NCBI GenBank assembly: GCA_022870745.1 | Contig: CP085323.1 | Coordinates: 868,001 to 932,000, forward strand | Source of the DNA: Silvibacterium acidisoli | Lineage (GTDB): Bacteria; Acidobacteriota; Terriglobia; Terriglobales; Acidobacteriaceae | Reading direction: 5' to 3' | Length of the DNA stretch: 64,000 nt | Shown here: in pieces, positions 41,691 to 49,400 of the stretch | Numbering within the stretch: the first letter of the stretch is position 1 | Layout: each line of letters opens with the position of its first letter | Program-made: the position numbers and the translations under genes | Notes under the pieces: generated by a model | Databases searched by the model: none | Told to the model about the DNA's origin: nothing | What the model saw: the letters and a program-made list of their open reading frames with translations, nothing else

Positions 41691-42053
41691 CTAGTATGGC
41701 GACGGCTGATTGAAGATGATCATCAGGCTGACGATCTTTCCTTCAACAACATTGAAATAGCTCGTCAGGATCAGTTCGGCGGGGAGGTTCGTCTTGTCGA
41801 AGGTGCCGTCATATGCGCCCCGCACGATCGTTGTACTGTAGTGCGCTACGACCTCGCGAACTTCGATTCTGACACTATCTCCGATGATCTCCTTTTCGAG
41901 CCAGCGGCGGATAGCAGCGACGCCGACGATCTCCCGCCTGTTGTCATTGACGAGTGCGTCGTCAGCGAACGTTTCTACGACGGCGTTGATATCGGACGCG
42001 TTGACGGCGTTAATGTGTTCTTCTACCACCCCACTGAGCCTGGTGCTTGTCAT
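41691..42053 (-). CDS. SnoaL-like (NTF2-fold) protein
   Basis: 120 residues from the ATG at 42053, preceded by AAGGAGAGG. The pattern GVVEEHINAVNASDINAVVETFADDALVNDN, then GVAAIRRWLEKEI, AELILTSYFNVVEGKIVSLMIIF is the SnoaL/nuclear-transport-factor-2 fold. It is divergent from the MerR gene, a usual arrangement for a target gene. Confidence 0.82.
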   Translation of the reverse strand: MTSTRLSGVVEEHINAVNASDINAVVETFADDALVNDNRREIVGVAAIRRWLEKEIIGDSVRIEVREVVAHYSTTIVRGAYDGTFDKTNLPAELILTSYFNVVEGKIVSLMIIFNQPSPY

Positions 42054-42124
42054 TTTCCTCTCCTTTGCTACTGTTGCCATAGTCGAGGCGGAAGTAGCGG
42101 GAGAGTCAATACGCTTCCCAGGGC

Positions 42125-42156
42125 TTGACGTTCCCCCTGGGGGAGGTCGGAGAATA
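42125..42156 (+). promoter_or_regulatory. MerR-type promoter-operator
   Basis: TTGACG is followed by the inverted repeat TCCCCC-T-GGGGGA and then AGAATA as -10, a spacing of 20 bases. The long spacer with a central palindrome is the hallmark of MerR-controlled promoters. The -10 lies only five bases before the MerR start codon. Confidence 0.6.
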
Positions 42157-42161
42157 GGTCT

Positions 42162-42992
42162 ATGGCGTCGCTCTCAATCGGCGATTTCTCGCGTGCGACG
42201 CAACTTAGCATCAAGACGTTGCGCAAATACCATGAGAGTGGGCTCCTTGAGCCAGCATGGGTAGATCCAAACAGCGGCTACCGCCGCTATTCTGTCGAAC
42301 AGATCTCCACGGCACAACTCATCCGGCGCTTCAGGTCTCTCGAAATGCCTCTAGTCGAAATTCGCTCGGTATTGTCCACGTCAGATTTGAAGGCCCGTAA
42401 TGAACTGATCTCGACCCACCTGCTTCGCCTGGAAAGCAACCTTGCCAAGACGCACAGCGCAGTTACGTCGCTCAGAAATCTAATCCGCCCCTCGGGGGAG
42501 ACTAATAAGATTGAGCATCGCAACATCCCTGCAACTGCGGCAGCCTGCATTGTGGATGAGGTCGATGTTCGCGATGCTTTGGCGTGGTTTCGGGGCGCGA
42601 TCGGTGAACTCAACGCGACTTTCAAGGCTCGTCGCCTCGGTCTCACAGGCTCTACTGGAGGGATGTTCTCGAACGCCCTGTTTTCCGAAGGCAGAGGGCA
42701 GGCCACAATCTTCTTTCCGACTGAGGCGAAGATCGTTCCTACCGGAAGAGTCAAACCAACGATGATACAAGCCGCGGCCGTTGCTGTGATAAGGCACGCC
42801 GGATCACACGACAATGTTGATCTTGCTTACGGAGCCTTGGCCAAATACGTTGCTGAACATACTCTGGCGGTCATTGAGCCTATCCGCGAATATTATGTCG
42901 TCGGTCCACAACATACGGATGTCGAAGAAGAATGGCTCACAGAGATCGCATGGCCAATCTTCGAAGTGCGATCAGACGATGGTGCTGCATGA
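42162..42992 (+). CDS. MerR-family regulator with C-terminal effector-binding domain
   Basis: 276 residues. The N-terminal HTH is SIGDFSRATQLSIKTLRKYHESGLLEP, then GYRRYSVEQISTAQLIRRFR. A coiled-coil linker (about 80-115) follows. The C-terminal half (about 120-270) resembles GyrI-like/BmrR-type small-molecule-binding domains. It probably regulates itself and the divergent SnoaL-like gene, and perhaps the TetR copy 2 gene through the matching site at 37873. Confidence 0.88.
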   Translation: MASLSIGDFSRATQLSIKTLRKYHESGLLEPAWVDPNSGYRRYSVEQISTAQLIRRFRSLEMPLVEIRSVLSTSDLKARNELISTHLLRLESNLAKTHSAVTSLRNLIRPSGETNKIEHRNIPATAAACIVDEVDVRDALAWFRGAIGELNATFKARRLGLTGSTGGMFSNALFSEGRGQATIFFPTEAKIVPTGRVKPTMIQAAAVAVIRHAGSHDNVDLAYGALAKYVAEHTLAVIEPIREYYVVGPQHTDVEEEWLTEIAWPIFEVRSDDGAA

Positions 42993-43103
42993 AGACACAA
43001 TATATTGCCCAGCGCCCGTGCTTCCTCTATAAGATTTCCCGCGCATCACAGATTCAGATTTTCGATCTGCAATAAATCAGATCAGCTCTCTTTGCTGCCT
43101 CGA

Positions 43104-43135
43104 AAAGCCTGAGCGAGCTACGCCGCTCAGGCTTT
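43104..43135 (-). terminator. Intrinsic terminator of TetR copy 3
   Basis: AAAGCCTGAGCG pairs with CGCTCAGGCTTT (12 bases, 8-base loop). On the minus strand the stem is followed by TTTTCG. The stop codon of the TetR gene lies inside the stem. Confidence 0.7.
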
Positions 43136-43714
43136 CAAAAGCACATTGAAAGCGTTATTCAGGAACAGCTCCAGAGGCTTGTCGTTTTGCTCAGTCTTAG
43201 CCCGTGCTTGAGCCCCCTCCCAATTGTTGACAAGCAACGCAGCCACCTCGTCTGCCTTGATTGTTTTGGGAAGTTCCTTCTTCTCAATTGCCTCACGAAT
43301 CGTCTTGGCAATCGCTCCCTGCCAGGCATCGAAAGCCTTGGCGAGAAGTTTGCGAATCTCTTCATTTTGGCCGGCGATTTCGAGACTCAAATTCCCCAGA
43401 AGGCATCCAGAGATCGGTCCACCACGTCGACCGTAAGTAGCAATCAGGTCTTTAAAATACACGCGCAGTTTCTTCATCGCGGACGTATCCGAATCGTCGA
43501 GAAACTTTTCCCAGCGCTCTTGTTCGCCCGCAGCGTAGCGCTGAATCACCTCCAGGACGAACTCGTCCTTGGTGGCGAAGTGATGGTAGAACGACCCTTT
43601 TGGAACTTTCGCAGCTTCCAAAACCTGATTGATTCCGGTCGCCGTATATCCAGCAGAACGGATCAGTTCGAGGCCGACAGTGATGAGGTTCTCTTTGGTG
43701 GTCTGCTTGCTCAT
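43127..43714 (-). CDS. TetR/AcrR-family repressor, copy 3
   Basis: 195 residues, very similar to copy 1 (GYTATGINQVLEAAKVPKGSFYHHFATKDEFVLEVI; GGPISGCLLGNLSLEIAGQN; VNNWEGAQARAKT). A perfect palindromic operator overlaps its own promoter region, so it is very likely autoregulated and is a good candidate for the regulator of all AGAC-NN-GTCT sites. Confidence 0.9.
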   Translation of the reverse strand: MSKQTTKENLITVGLELIRSAGYTATGINQVLEAAKVPKGSFYHHFATKDEFVLEVIQRYAAGEQERWEKFLDDSDTSAMKKLRVYFKDLIATYGRRGGPISGCLLGNLSLEIAGQNEEIRKLLAKAFDAWQGAIAKTIREAIEKKELPKTIKADEVAALLVNNWEGAQARAKTEQNDKPLELFLNNAFNVLLKA

Positions 43715-43725
43715 ATCAATACAAA

Positions 43726-43737
43726 TAGACTAGTCTA
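43726..43737. promoter_or_regulatory. Perfect palindromic TetR operator upstream of TetR copy 3
   Basis: TAGACTAGTCTA is fully self-complementary and lies 12 bases before the TetR start codon. It is the most symmetric member of the AGAC-NN-GTCT sites in this window. Confidence 0.65.
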
Positions 43738-43935
43738 CAGCGTTTTCGTCGCAATTTCTTTACAGCCCCCTCACGCAACGCCTACCTCACATCCTTCCCG
43801 AAACACGCGGAGCTGTGCGTCTGAGATCTGCTGCCGGTAGTGGACGCGTCCGATTTAGTCCAGGCTCCAAATGCATCTACTTCGCTGGGGTTTTTGCTGT
43901 TTTTTGGACTGTATGGGAAGTCTTAGGAAGGTCAA

Positions 43936-44027
43936 TGGCGGAGAGGGAGGGATTCGAACCCCCGGTAGCCTTTCGACTACGCCTGATTTCGAGTCAGGTG
44001 CATTCAACCGGACTCTGCCACCTCTCC
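43936..44027 (-). tRNA. tRNA-Ser (anticodon CGA)
   Basis: The minus strand reads from GGAGAGGTGGCAGAGTCC to GGTTCGAATCCCTCCC and ends CTCTCCGCCA. The 7-base acceptor stem GGAGAGG pairs with CCTCTCC. The anticodon stem CTGAC/ATCAG frames CGA (plus-strand 43989-43991). A long variable arm (GTAGTCGAAAGGCTAC) is typical of serine tRNA. CCA is encoded. The 3' end faces the 30-43 kb accessory block. Confidence 0.95.
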
Positions 44028-44180
44028 GTACCTATGCATCGCTTTGGGCTGTCGCGGAGTCCGTACCGCGGAGTCAGTGCAGGTTGCACCGGCCTGTTGC
44101 GAGGTGAGCGTTCGGTCGATTTTTTGACCGGCGCTCTTATGAGTTTAATGGCAAAGTCGCTGCGGTGGCAATCCCATGCC

Positions 44181-46727
44181 CTACCTCTTCGCTAAGTGGA
44201 GATGGATCGCGACAGCGGCGTAACTGTCCTTCGTCTCAGAACCGGTCGCTTTCGCGATCGTGATCCGATAGAGATCCCCTCCGAGCGGCTGTACTGTCGC
44301 ATCTGTTGATCCGATTTTCCATGGCGTGAGGATGCGGAAAGTATGGTCGCCGTCCGTGTGGACGTCTGCCGTAATCGTGAGATCTCCGCCCTCCAGGTGG
44401 GTCGTTTTTATCTTTATCCCCACGCTGGCGTCCCCGAGCTGCGGGGCTGGTGCATTCTGCAGAATCGCTACACCGCCATGGAAGCGGATACGGCACTCCG
44501 TCAGACTGCCTGCCGTCTCGACGTTCAGGTGTGCATAGGTAGCCTGGGGCATCGTTTCGAGCGTGGCATGCTGCGGGTGGCCATCGCATTCAGCTCCGTC
44601 CAGTTCCGCTCCGAGCGGCAGTGCGGGCGCGTAGTCAAGATGAACAGCCGGACCGCTATGGCTGAGCCGGAGTCCTACGGATGATTCGTCCTGAGCGAGG
44701 ATCGCCGTTGCAGTATTTCCCGCTAACGGCAGGTGCTTAACTGTGACCTGGTGCCAGTCGGCGGGCAATGCTGGACGCAGCACCAGAGTGTCACCACTCG
44801 CTTTCACGCCGAGCAAGCCATCCATGGTTGCGCTGACCAGTGCCGCGGATGACCATGTCTGCTCCGGAACAGACTCGCTCTGCTCACGATAGAAGTTTCC
44901 GGCAAGCACTTCGTGCAGGTGCCCGGGCGAGTCTAGAGTGTTCCAGCTTAAAAGGCCATCCAGAATCGACCAGGCGGTAATGGGATAGCCTTCAGACCAG
45001 AATCCCCCGGCAATGCCTGCACTGTGCGCGGCTGAAACGCTCCCCGTCGCGTAAGACCACGGATCGAAAATCGGAGAATGGGTGGAAGCGCTGCGTGTGC
45101 CCCAGTCAGTCTGATAACTAGCGGACGCCAGTTGCTCCAACGCCTGCCGGGCTTGCTGTGGTACGAAGTCTCCGGAAACAATGGCGCTCATCGCTCCGCT
45201 GTGGCGATTCAGGATTGGATCGCCGGCCGCGGTATGCCCATCGACCCAGGTACCTGCCGACTGATCCCAATAACGGGTTGCGAAGCTTTGCCTTGCGAGC
45301 TGTTCTGCATGCGTCGCATCTGCGGCTTCGCTAGGGTGGCCAGTCAGTTGAGCGAGACTCGCGAAACTATGCGCGGCAGATATCCAGGATGTCGACAGGT
45401 TGAGGTCATCATCAGGACGATGCTGTTCATCTCCGCCTTCCTTGTCCGAGGGAATGTGCGGGAGATGATCTTTTTCATGAATGATGGACTGACAGTACCG
45501 ATACGCCGCGGCGATAGATTGCCAGTGCTCCTGTGCAAAAGCCTTATCTCCACTGACGGTTACATAATGTTCGATGGCATTGAGGTAGTCGAAGCTCAGA
45601 TCGACGTGAACATACATGTACGGATACGCCGACCAGTCGATGTATCCCGCGCTTTGCGAGAGCTCGTGCCAGATCATTCCGGTCTTTGGGTCCTGGTACT
45701 TCTGGATGAACTCAAGCTCCTGACGAGCGCGCGCGTACTCTCCCGCTGCAATGAATCCCTCGGCAGCAATCATGCCGTCTCCGGCAAAGAACCAGTCGTA
45801 TTGCGGACGCCGGCCAGGGCGCGAAGGCCCGTATCCCGCGATCTCACCGCAACCAAGCTTGTCATTGCAAACCCAGGCCTGGTCGAGTGCAATCTCTGCC
45901 CATGCGAAGGCGGAGTTCAACTGTTCGTCGGGTGTCTCCAACTGGATAGCGTTCGCGGCAAGTTGTTTGTAGTGGTTGCCGGCTTCGGCAAGCCAACCGT
46001 CTTCTTTCTGTTGCCATGCCTTCATGACTCCAGGATGAGATGCCGGCACTGTGCCAACAAAGACCGTTGCGAGGTTATGTTTGCCAGCCTGTCGTGGATG
46101 GAGGGTGAAGGCGAGACTTTGATCGACACGCACCGTGCTGTTGCCGGTCTCGTCATGCTCCGCTGCCTCCGGCGAAGCCACCAGCGCAGCGAAACGATGT
46201 GTTGGCTCCTCCATGAAGTATCCATTGAGCGCGGAGCGCCACGAAGCGGATTGGCCGCCAACAGCCGCAGGCCACATCAGATCGAGCACAGGTTGAAAGT
46301 GGACGACGATAGAAACTGGTTCTGCAGATTCAACCTCGTAGCTGAGAATCGCCACCGGCTCACTCACGGGAACAAAAAGTTTCTCGCGAACAATATAGCT
46401 GGGGCCAGCGTAGATGCGAGTCACGGAGTCAGGCTCGGTAATGACCCTCTTGAGCAGAAGCCTGCCGTCCACTTCGCTCGATGCACCATTTGACAGGAAG
46501 CCGACGCGATATCCGCTGACGAGTTGCAACGGATACGCCCACATCTCAAGACCCTGCGCAGGATAGCCCATTACGATGGCACGCTGTCCATGGGCTGCAA
46601 CGAAGTGCTGCCCTGCGTCGACGCCAATCGAAGGAAGCTTCGCCTCCTCTGCTGCAGCAGCAGAGGAGGCGAAGACAGCTATCAGAGAAAAAGACAGTAA
46701 ACAACGGCGAATGGTGCGTTCTTGCAT
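44181..46727 (-). CDS. Exported (alpha/alpha)6-barrel glycosidase, amylo-alpha-1,6-glucosidase-like, copy 2
   Basis: 848 residues from the ATG at 46727, which starts the signal peptide (IRRCLLSFSLIAVFASSAAA) and has AAGGAG upstream; the longer frame would overlap the preceding gene. The N-terminal beta-sandwich is followed by a catalytic barrel with LDQAWVCND, YDWFFAGDGMIAAEGF, GMIWHELSQSAGYIDW, and a late region DPWSYATGSVSAAHSAGIAGGFWSEG. This pattern fits debranching-enzyme-like / GH15-GH63 clan proteins; the exact specificity is unclear. It has 30-35 residues of late beta-rich tail. It is a diverged tandem copy of the gene at 46753-49293. Confidence 0.75.
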   Translation of the reverse strand: MQERTIRRCLLSFSLIAVFASSAAAAEEAKLPSIGVDAGQHFVAAHGQRAIVMGYPAQGLEMWAYPLQLVSGYRVGFLSNGASSEVDGRLLLKRVITEPDSVTRIYAGPSYIVREKLFVPVSEPVAILSYEVESAEPVSIVVHFQPVLDLMWPAAVGGQSASWRSALNGYFMEEPTHRFAALVASPEAAEHDETGNSTVRVDQSLAFTLHPRQAGKHNLATVFVGTVPASHPGVMKAWQQKEDGWLAEAGNHYKQLAANAIQLETPDEQLNSAFAWAEIALDQAWVCNDKLGCGEIAGYGPSRPGRRPQYDWFFAGDGMIAAEGFIAAGEYARARQELEFIQKYQDPKTGMIWHELSQSAGYIDWSAYPYMYVHVDLSFDYLNAIEHYVTVSGDKAFAQEHWQSIAAAYRYCQSIIHEKDHLPHIPSDKEGGDEQHRPDDDLNLSTSWISAAHSFASLAQLTGHPSEAADATHAEQLARQSFATRYWDQSAGTWVDGHTAAGDPILNRHSGAMSAIVSGDFVPQQARQALEQLASASYQTDWGTRSASTHSPIFDPWSYATGSVSAAHSAGIAGGFWSEGYPITAWSILDGLLSWNTLDSPGHLHEVLAGNFYREQSESVPEQTWSSAALVSATMDGLLGVKASGDTLVLRPALPADWHQVTVKHLPLAGNTATAILAQDESSVGLRLSHSGPAVHLDYAPALPLGAELDGAECDGHPQHATLETMPQATYAHLNVETAGSLTECRIRFHGGVAILQNAPAPQLGDASVGIKIKTTHLEGGDLTITADVHTDGDHTFRILTPWKIGSTDATVQPLGGDLYRITIAKATGSETKDSYAAVAIHLHLAKR

Positions 46728-46752
46728 CCTTACCCTGCTCCTTGGCGGACAC

Positions 46753-49293
46753 TCACCACTCAAATCGAATCTCCTTCTCGGTATAGGAGGTGCCTGCAGG
46801 AAATTCTATCGTCAGCTTTTGCAGGCTCTGCGTGGTGTCTGCAATTGTTACCCCGCTGGCGCGCAGCTTCGACCCCCTGCTGCGAAGAGAAGGCTGATTG
46901 ATCCGCAGCCAAATGTACTGCCTGCTTCCTCCTGCAGCCTCAAACTTCACGCTGTAAGAGTGCTCGTCGAAATGCTGCTCGAGTGCTTTCAATTGTGAAG
47001 TGACCGCGCCGGGCTGAGGCAATGCCTGATCGATGCCAACCTCCACTGCAGGAAGCGGGATACGCAGATCCTGCCCGACTGTGCGGCTTCCTTTTACATG
47101 AGAAGAGAGCTTTGCATTGCCACTTGCATGAACGATAAGCTCACTGTTTTCGCGACGCATATGGAGATCGAGATGACCATCGCCGAAAGGAACATTCGAC
47201 AGATCGGCGCGATCCCATTGCGCCGGCAGTGAAGGCGTGACAGCCAGCTCATGCTCGGGGACGTTCCACTCCAATCCGAAGAGACCGCGGAGCACGGGCG
47301 AGACAACCATGGCCGACGACCAGAGTTGATGCGCAGTGCTGCGTCCTAGCGGCTGGAAGAACTGGCCTGACAACAACTCGGTGGTATTACCGGGATCCTG
47401 CGACCACGTCAGGTCGGCGTTCTGCATCAGGTGTGCCCAGCCCGAGAGCGAGTGACCCATGCGATATTCAGCGACTGAGACCCATCCAGTGAAGAGCGGC
47501 CACACGGTTCCCTGGTGATAGCTGATGGGATCGTAGAAGCTGGTCTTGTCGCTCAGGATACGCGTGCCCCAGTCGGTCGAAAACTCATGCGATGCCCAGC
47601 GTGCGGGCATATCGCCGGTGTGAGCGAGTGCGTAGGAGTTGTCCCACCACGCAACGGACGGGAAGATGGTCGCCGTGTCGTCGGTGCGATTCTTCCCTTC
47701 CCAGCTGAAAGCATAAAAGTTCTGCTGCGGCAGGTAATACTCTTTCTCGATTTGCTCGCGGATATGCGCGGCGCGGTCGGTGGCCTGCTTCGCGAGGTCT
47801 TCATGGCCAGTCGCATGCGCCAGGTTCGCAAATGCAAGGCTGGCCTGCTCATCGAGCGCGGCCTGGTAGATCTCCTGGTGCGGCATATCGGGAATCCACG
47901 ACTCTACCCATCCGGAGCCTTCTGAGTTGTCGTAGATACCGTCTCCGTCTGTGTCATGCGTACATGCGAACTTCCATGCGCGGGCGAGGTTTTCCCAGTG
48001 CGCTGCGATGAAATCCTTGTCGCCACTGATACGCATGTAGTCGTTCATCGCCATCGGCAGCAGCAAGGTCGCGTCGGCGGAGGCGTACTCATAAGGCAGG
48101 CTCTTCCAGTCGACAAGGTTTGCAGTCTGCGACCACTCGTGCGGCATCTTTCCTTCAGGGCTCTGCCGCTTCATCAGGAACTCGAACTCTTTGCGAGCAG
48201 TCGAGAAATCGCCTTCACTGTTCACTGCGTAGGTTGACCAGAGGCCATCACGCCCGAAGAACCATCCGAAGCCCGGACGCGCGGCATCGCCGGAGCCGAC
48301 AAAGCCTGCCGTCAGCGCTTCTTCATCGTGGTCGGGAGTGGTCTGCACGCGCAGTTGGTCGATGGATACCTCCGCCCATGAGAAAGCTGCGTTCAGCTTC
48401 TCATCAGGGGTATCGATGCTTATGTGCTTTTTTTGAAAGTCTTCGTAATAGTTACGATTTCCCTCAAACGACGAGCGGAAACTCTGGTCGAGCGAAGACA
48501 GCTGCGAATGGAGTGCCCCTTTTGTAGCAGTCGCTGTCGTATTTCCCATGCTCACCAGCAACGGATAGAGCTTGTTCGCATCCTTGGCCGGATCGACATG
48601 CAGCACGAACTGGAGCGGATAGATGCGCGCCAGCTCCTGGTATGGCTGCATGATGCCGGCTTCTGCGCCCGGCATGGCAATGGCCGCAGCGTGATCGGGC
48701 ATGTTTTCGTGCAGGATGTAGAAACCGCTGCCGCCTTGCGTCTTTACCCATTCGGGCGAAGGCTTGTCGTCCGACTCAGCGGGCCACATGCGCTGCATGA
48801 CCGGCGTAAAGCTGAAGGTGAGCGTCAAAGGACGGACTGCTTCCACTTCATAGAAAACAGCCGCTCCGGCTCCATCGGCGCTGGTCTTTGGCGCGAAGAT
48901 GATTTCACGCACGGTGAAGTTGGCATGCGAGAACGTAATGATCGTCGAATCAGGACGCACATCGATCGATGAAGCCTGCTCGTTCACGTCGATCGGGACG
49001 GGATAGTCCTTCATCTCCGCCGAGATGCGCATGTTGCTGAAGAGCTTCCACGGGAAAAGCCAAAGCTCATAATCGCCGCTCTGCTGACCAAGCACGGCAC
49101 CACGCGGACCGATCACGGAGAAGGGATGCGAGGGAATTGCAGGCTGCGAGATGGCAAGACTATGGGGATCCGTCTGAAAGGGAAAAGCATCAAGGCCAGG
49201 AAGCGCAGGCAGAGCGGCCTGCGAAAATGCGGAACCCGCCGTTAACAAAAAGCAGACAAGCGAGAGTTTACGGGTAGCGCTAAAGTTTGCCAC
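46753..49293 (-). CDS. Exported (alpha/alpha)6-barrel glycosidase, amylo-alpha-1,6-glucosidase-like, copy 1
   Basis: 846 residues from a GTG at 49293 (GGAGTGAG upstream), signal peptide LSLVCFLLTAGSAFSQA. Barrel segments include FGWFFGRDGLWSTYAV, GKMPHEWSQTANLVDW, DTDGDGIYDNSEGSGWVESW and FYDPISYHQGTVWPLFTGW. The Asp and Glu in GRDG and HEWSQ are placed as in debranching-type active sites. It lies downstream of a TonB-dependent receptor on the same strand, 25 bases before copy 2, so the three look like a glycan-uptake and degradation unit. Confidence 0.78.
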   Translation of the reverse strand: MANFSATRKLSLVCFLLTAGSAFSQAALPALPGLDAFPFQTDPHSLAISQPAIPSHPFSVIGPRGAVLGQQSGDYELWLFPWKLFSNMRISAEMKDYPVPIDVNEQASSIDVRPDSTIITFSHANFTVREIIFAPKTSADGAGAAVFYEVEAVRPLTLTFSFTPVMQRMWPAESDDKPSPEWVKTQGGSGFYILHENMPDHAAAIAMPGAEAGIMQPYQELARIYPLQFVLHVDPAKDANKLYPLLVSMGNTTATATKGALHSQLSSLDQSFRSSFEGNRNYYEDFQKKHISIDTPDEKLNAAFSWAEVSIDQLRVQTTPDHDEEALTAGFVGSGDAARPGFGWFFGRDGLWSTYAVNSEGDFSTARKEFEFLMKRQSPEGKMPHEWSQTANLVDWKSLPYEYASADATLLLPMAMNDYMRISGDKDFIAAHWENLARAWKFACTHDTDGDGIYDNSEGSGWVESWIPDMPHQEIYQAALDEQASLAFANLAHATGHEDLAKQATDRAAHIREQIEKEYYLPQQNFYAFSWEGKNRTDDTATIFPSVAWWDNSYALAHTGDMPARWASHEFSTDWGTRILSDKTSFYDPISYHQGTVWPLFTGWVSVAEYRMGHSLSGWAHLMQNADLTWSQDPGNTTELLSGQFFQPLGRSTAHQLWSSAMVVSPVLRGLFGLEWNVPEHELAVTPSLPAQWDRADLSNVPFGDGHLDLHMRRENSELIVHASGNAKLSSHVKGSRTVGQDLRIPLPAVEVGIDQALPQPGAVTSQLKALEQHFDEHSYSVKFEAAGGSRQYIWLRINQPSLRSRGSKLRASGVTIADTTQSLQKLTIEFPAGTSYTEKEIRFEW

Positions 49294-49400
49294 GATTTCT
49301 CACTCCATGGGTACGAACAATCACGGAACGCGATCGTCAAGGGAAGGAAAAGATGGGAGGCCGAGTGGCGAACACTCGACCTCCCTGCAAAGACATCGTT

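Noticed and set aside
30238-43935. Mobile element carrying the redox block
   Set aside because: No transposase, integrase or clear inverted repeats occur; only a weak tRNA-like echo supports an island, which is reported as a low-interest finding.
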